From Bacillota bacterium (lineage in GTDB: Bacteria; Bacillota; Clostridia; Peptostreptococcales; Anaerovoracaceae), in the NCBI GenBank assembly GCA_016286935.1, contig JAEEUO010000080.1, positions 1 through 5,893 of the forward strand: 5,893 nt of DNA. Direction: 5' to 3'. Under the pieces are notes generated by a model, which saw nothing but the letters and a program-made list of their open reading frames with translations, ran no database searches and was not told where the DNA came from. Position numbers and translations under genes: made by a program. Positions 4,503 to 5,893 of this stretch are shown here, one piece after another. How positions within the stretch are numbered: position 1 is the stretch's first letter; every line of letters starts with the position of its first letter.

Positions 4503-5893
4503 CTCCCGCGCCGCTTCGTTGTAAATGCCCGCGGCGGACGCCTTCCGCGCCTCCGCGAACGCGGCGGCGAGATGCGGCAGCGACGCGCGGACCGTCTGGA
4601 GCGATTCGTCGACGGACAGCGCGGCGCTCCTCTCCGCGTTCCGGGGGAACATGCGGCGCATGCGCCGGTAGAGATCCGACGCGCGCGCGTCCTCCCCCGC
4701 GCTGTCCGCGCGCGCAAAGCTGACGCGGAACCGTTCGGCCGGCTTCGCGAAGTCTCGGTACAGCGCGAGCGTTTCCTCCTCCGCGATCCAGCCGCCGTCG
4801 CGGCAGAACGTCCGGTCCTTCGCCAGAAGCGTCTTCCGCTCCTCGGGGGACAAAAGGTCCGTCTCGCCGCTTTCGGCCGGGAGGATGCCTTCGTTCGCGC
4901 CGATCACGAACAGCGCCTTGAGGTCTCCCGTCGCGAGGCGCCGCGCGGGGCCGACGACGACCTGGTCGACGGCGGGCGGGATCAGGCCGATCTCCTTCGA
5001 CGCAAGGCCGGCTTCAAGCAGTTCCCTGTATTCGTCCGCGGCGATCTCCTCGTCCGCGGTCAGTTCAACGAGCTGTTCGAGCACGTCCGTCACGGCGTCC
5101 CAGACCTGGCGCAGTTCCTCGGCCTCTTCGAGCCGTCCGCGCGCCGTCAGTCCGTCGCGGAGCGCGTCGATGCGCGCGGGAAGCGCGGCGTCCTCCGCGA
5201 GGAAGCGATAGAGAGCGCGCGTCTTCTCCGCCGCCGTCTTCGCGCTGCCGAACGCCTCCTCAAACGACGACAGAAGCGCGGCGACCGTTTCTCGGATCGC
5301 GTTCAGGCGCGCCATGCCCTCCTCGCCGTAGACGAAGCGATGGCTCGCGCGCTCCGTTGCGCCGTAGCGGAACGGCTTCTTCCACGCGCCGCCGCGGATG
5401 TGGTATTTGACGGCGTAGTTTTCAAGATATTCAAGATCGTTCGGATCGATGTCGCAGAAGCCCGTCTTGAGCAGCCGGAAGACGTCCTCCGGGAGCGCGC
5501 CTTCGGAGCTGTCGAGCAGCGCCGTCACGAAGACGACGGCCGGGTTTTGGAGGATCCGTTTCTTTTCGTCGAGAAAGACGGGGATCCCGTACTCCGCGAA
5601 GACGCGCTTCGCGAGCTTTCCGCGCCCGTCCATGTCGTTCGTCAGGACGGCGATCTCGCGATACCGGTACCCCTCGTCGCGCACGAGCCCCCGGATCGCC
5701 GCCGCGCACGCTTCCACCTCCGCGAACGGGCTCGCCGCCGCGGCGAACGCGATCTCCGGCGCCTCCTCCGGCCATTCCGCCGGGCGGAGGCGGAAGAGTT
5801 CGTTCTCGAGATGCTTCAGGGCGGCCGGACGGCTCCGTTCGAAGGATTCCGGGATCGCCTCCTCCGTGACCGGAACGCCGAGTGAACGCGCGA
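4500..5893 (-). CDS. addB: AddB helicase-like middle region (partial at the right edge, ends at in-frame TAA)
   Basis: The frame is open from the window edge to TAA 4502-4500, and the true start lies beyond base 5893. The edge peptide has ALKHLENELF and then AEVEACAAAIRGLVRDEGYR, leading into YREIAVLTND. Further on are YGIPVFLDEKKRIL (about 5593-5552), VFRLLKTGF, VGPARRLATGDLKALFVIG and the helicase-like GANEGILP motif (GANEG at 4901-4887) followed by DLLSPEER. These are typical of AddB of Bacillota, whose SF1 helicase fold is used for Chi recognition rather than unwinding. The Walker A region would be in the missing N-terminal 290 or so residues. The segment ends with NEAARE, well before the natural AddB C-terminus, which continues in the same frame at 4499-3309. 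The two parts together match the usual order and spacing of AddB. A GTG at 5717 is an internal valine and not a start. Confidence 0.85.
   Translation of the reverse strand, partial: ARSLGVPVTEEAIPESFERSRPAALKHLENELFRLRPAEWPEEAPEIAFAAAASPFAEVEACAAAIRGLVRDEGYRYREIAVLTNDMDGRGKLAKRVFAEYGIPVFLDEKKRILQNPAVVFVTALLDSSEGALPEDVFRLLKTGFCDIDPNDLEYLENYAVKYHIRGGAWKKPFRYGATERASHRFVYGEEGMARLNAIRETVAALLSSFEEAFGSAKTAAEKTRALYRFLAEDAALPARIDALRDGLTARGRLEEAEELRQVWDAVTDVLEQLVELTADEEIAADEYRELLEAGLASKEIGLIPPAVDQVVVGPARRLATGDLKALFVIGANEGILPAESGETDLLSPEERKTLLAKDRTFCRDGGWIAEEETLALYRDFAKPAERFRVSFARADSAGEDARASDLYRRMRRMFPRNAERSAALSVDESLQTVRASLPHLAAAFAEARKASAAGIYNEAARE

Noticed and set aside
4233..5885. Plus-strand open frame of 550 codons
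   Set aside because: It lies antisense to addB, is Arg-rich and has no recognisable motif. It is a codon-bias shadow of the AddB frame.
1..5893. CRISPR array, insertion sequence, phage or defence system
   Set aside because: No regularly spaced repeats, terminal inverted repeats, transposase, integrase or known defence gene was found. AddB is a general repair nuclease subunit.

Overview
This 5.9 kb window comes from a GC-rich bacterium, most likely a member of the Bacillota (class Clostridia or a close relative). The evidence is AGGAGG-type ribosome binding sites, an AddB-type (rather than RecBCD) recombination nuclease, a tRNA with a genome-encoded CCA end, and a secreted protein of a kind I associate with clostridial genomes. 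The lineage below class level cannot be read from the sequence. Every gene I can support lies on the minus strand, so transcription runs from high to low coordinates.

From right to left (the direction of transcription): bases 5893 to 3309 encode the C-terminal three quarters of AddB, the helicase/nuclease B subunit of the AddAB double-strand-break resection enzyme. Its reading frame is broken by one in-frame TAA at 4500-4502. Both sides are clearly AddB and stay in the same frame. The gene is therefore split into a helicase-like part and a nuclease/iron-sulfur part by a nonsense codon, a real split, or an assembly error. After 21 bases comes a complete mtnA-like gene (3287-2181), methylthioribose-1-phosphate isomerase of methionine salvage.

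A second transcription unit starts in the short gap after mtnA, at an extended -10 promoter (2170-2162). It carries a secreted protein with two stalk-like N-terminal repeats, a Pro/Thr linker and a C-terminal domain of unknown function (2117-987). After only 3 bases it continues with a cytoplasmic SGNH/GDSL esterase (983-351). A tRNA-Thr(CGU) gene follows (281-206) with its own near-consensus promoter (340-312) and an intrinsic terminator almost touching its 3' end. At the left edge, a new promoter with the same 14-base core as the 2162-2170 one precedes the first 36 codons of a small membrane protein that runs off the window.

There is no gene-free stretch over 300 bases. The genes do not form one obvious pathway: DNA repair, methionine salvage, an envelope protein with an esterase, a tRNA and a membrane protein. 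I see no CRISPR array, insertion sequence, phage gene or clear new defence system. The points most worth checking are the in-frame stop in addB, the fact that both TAA codons read here as gene ends are followed by in-frame coding sequence, and the unusual addB-mtnA linkage.
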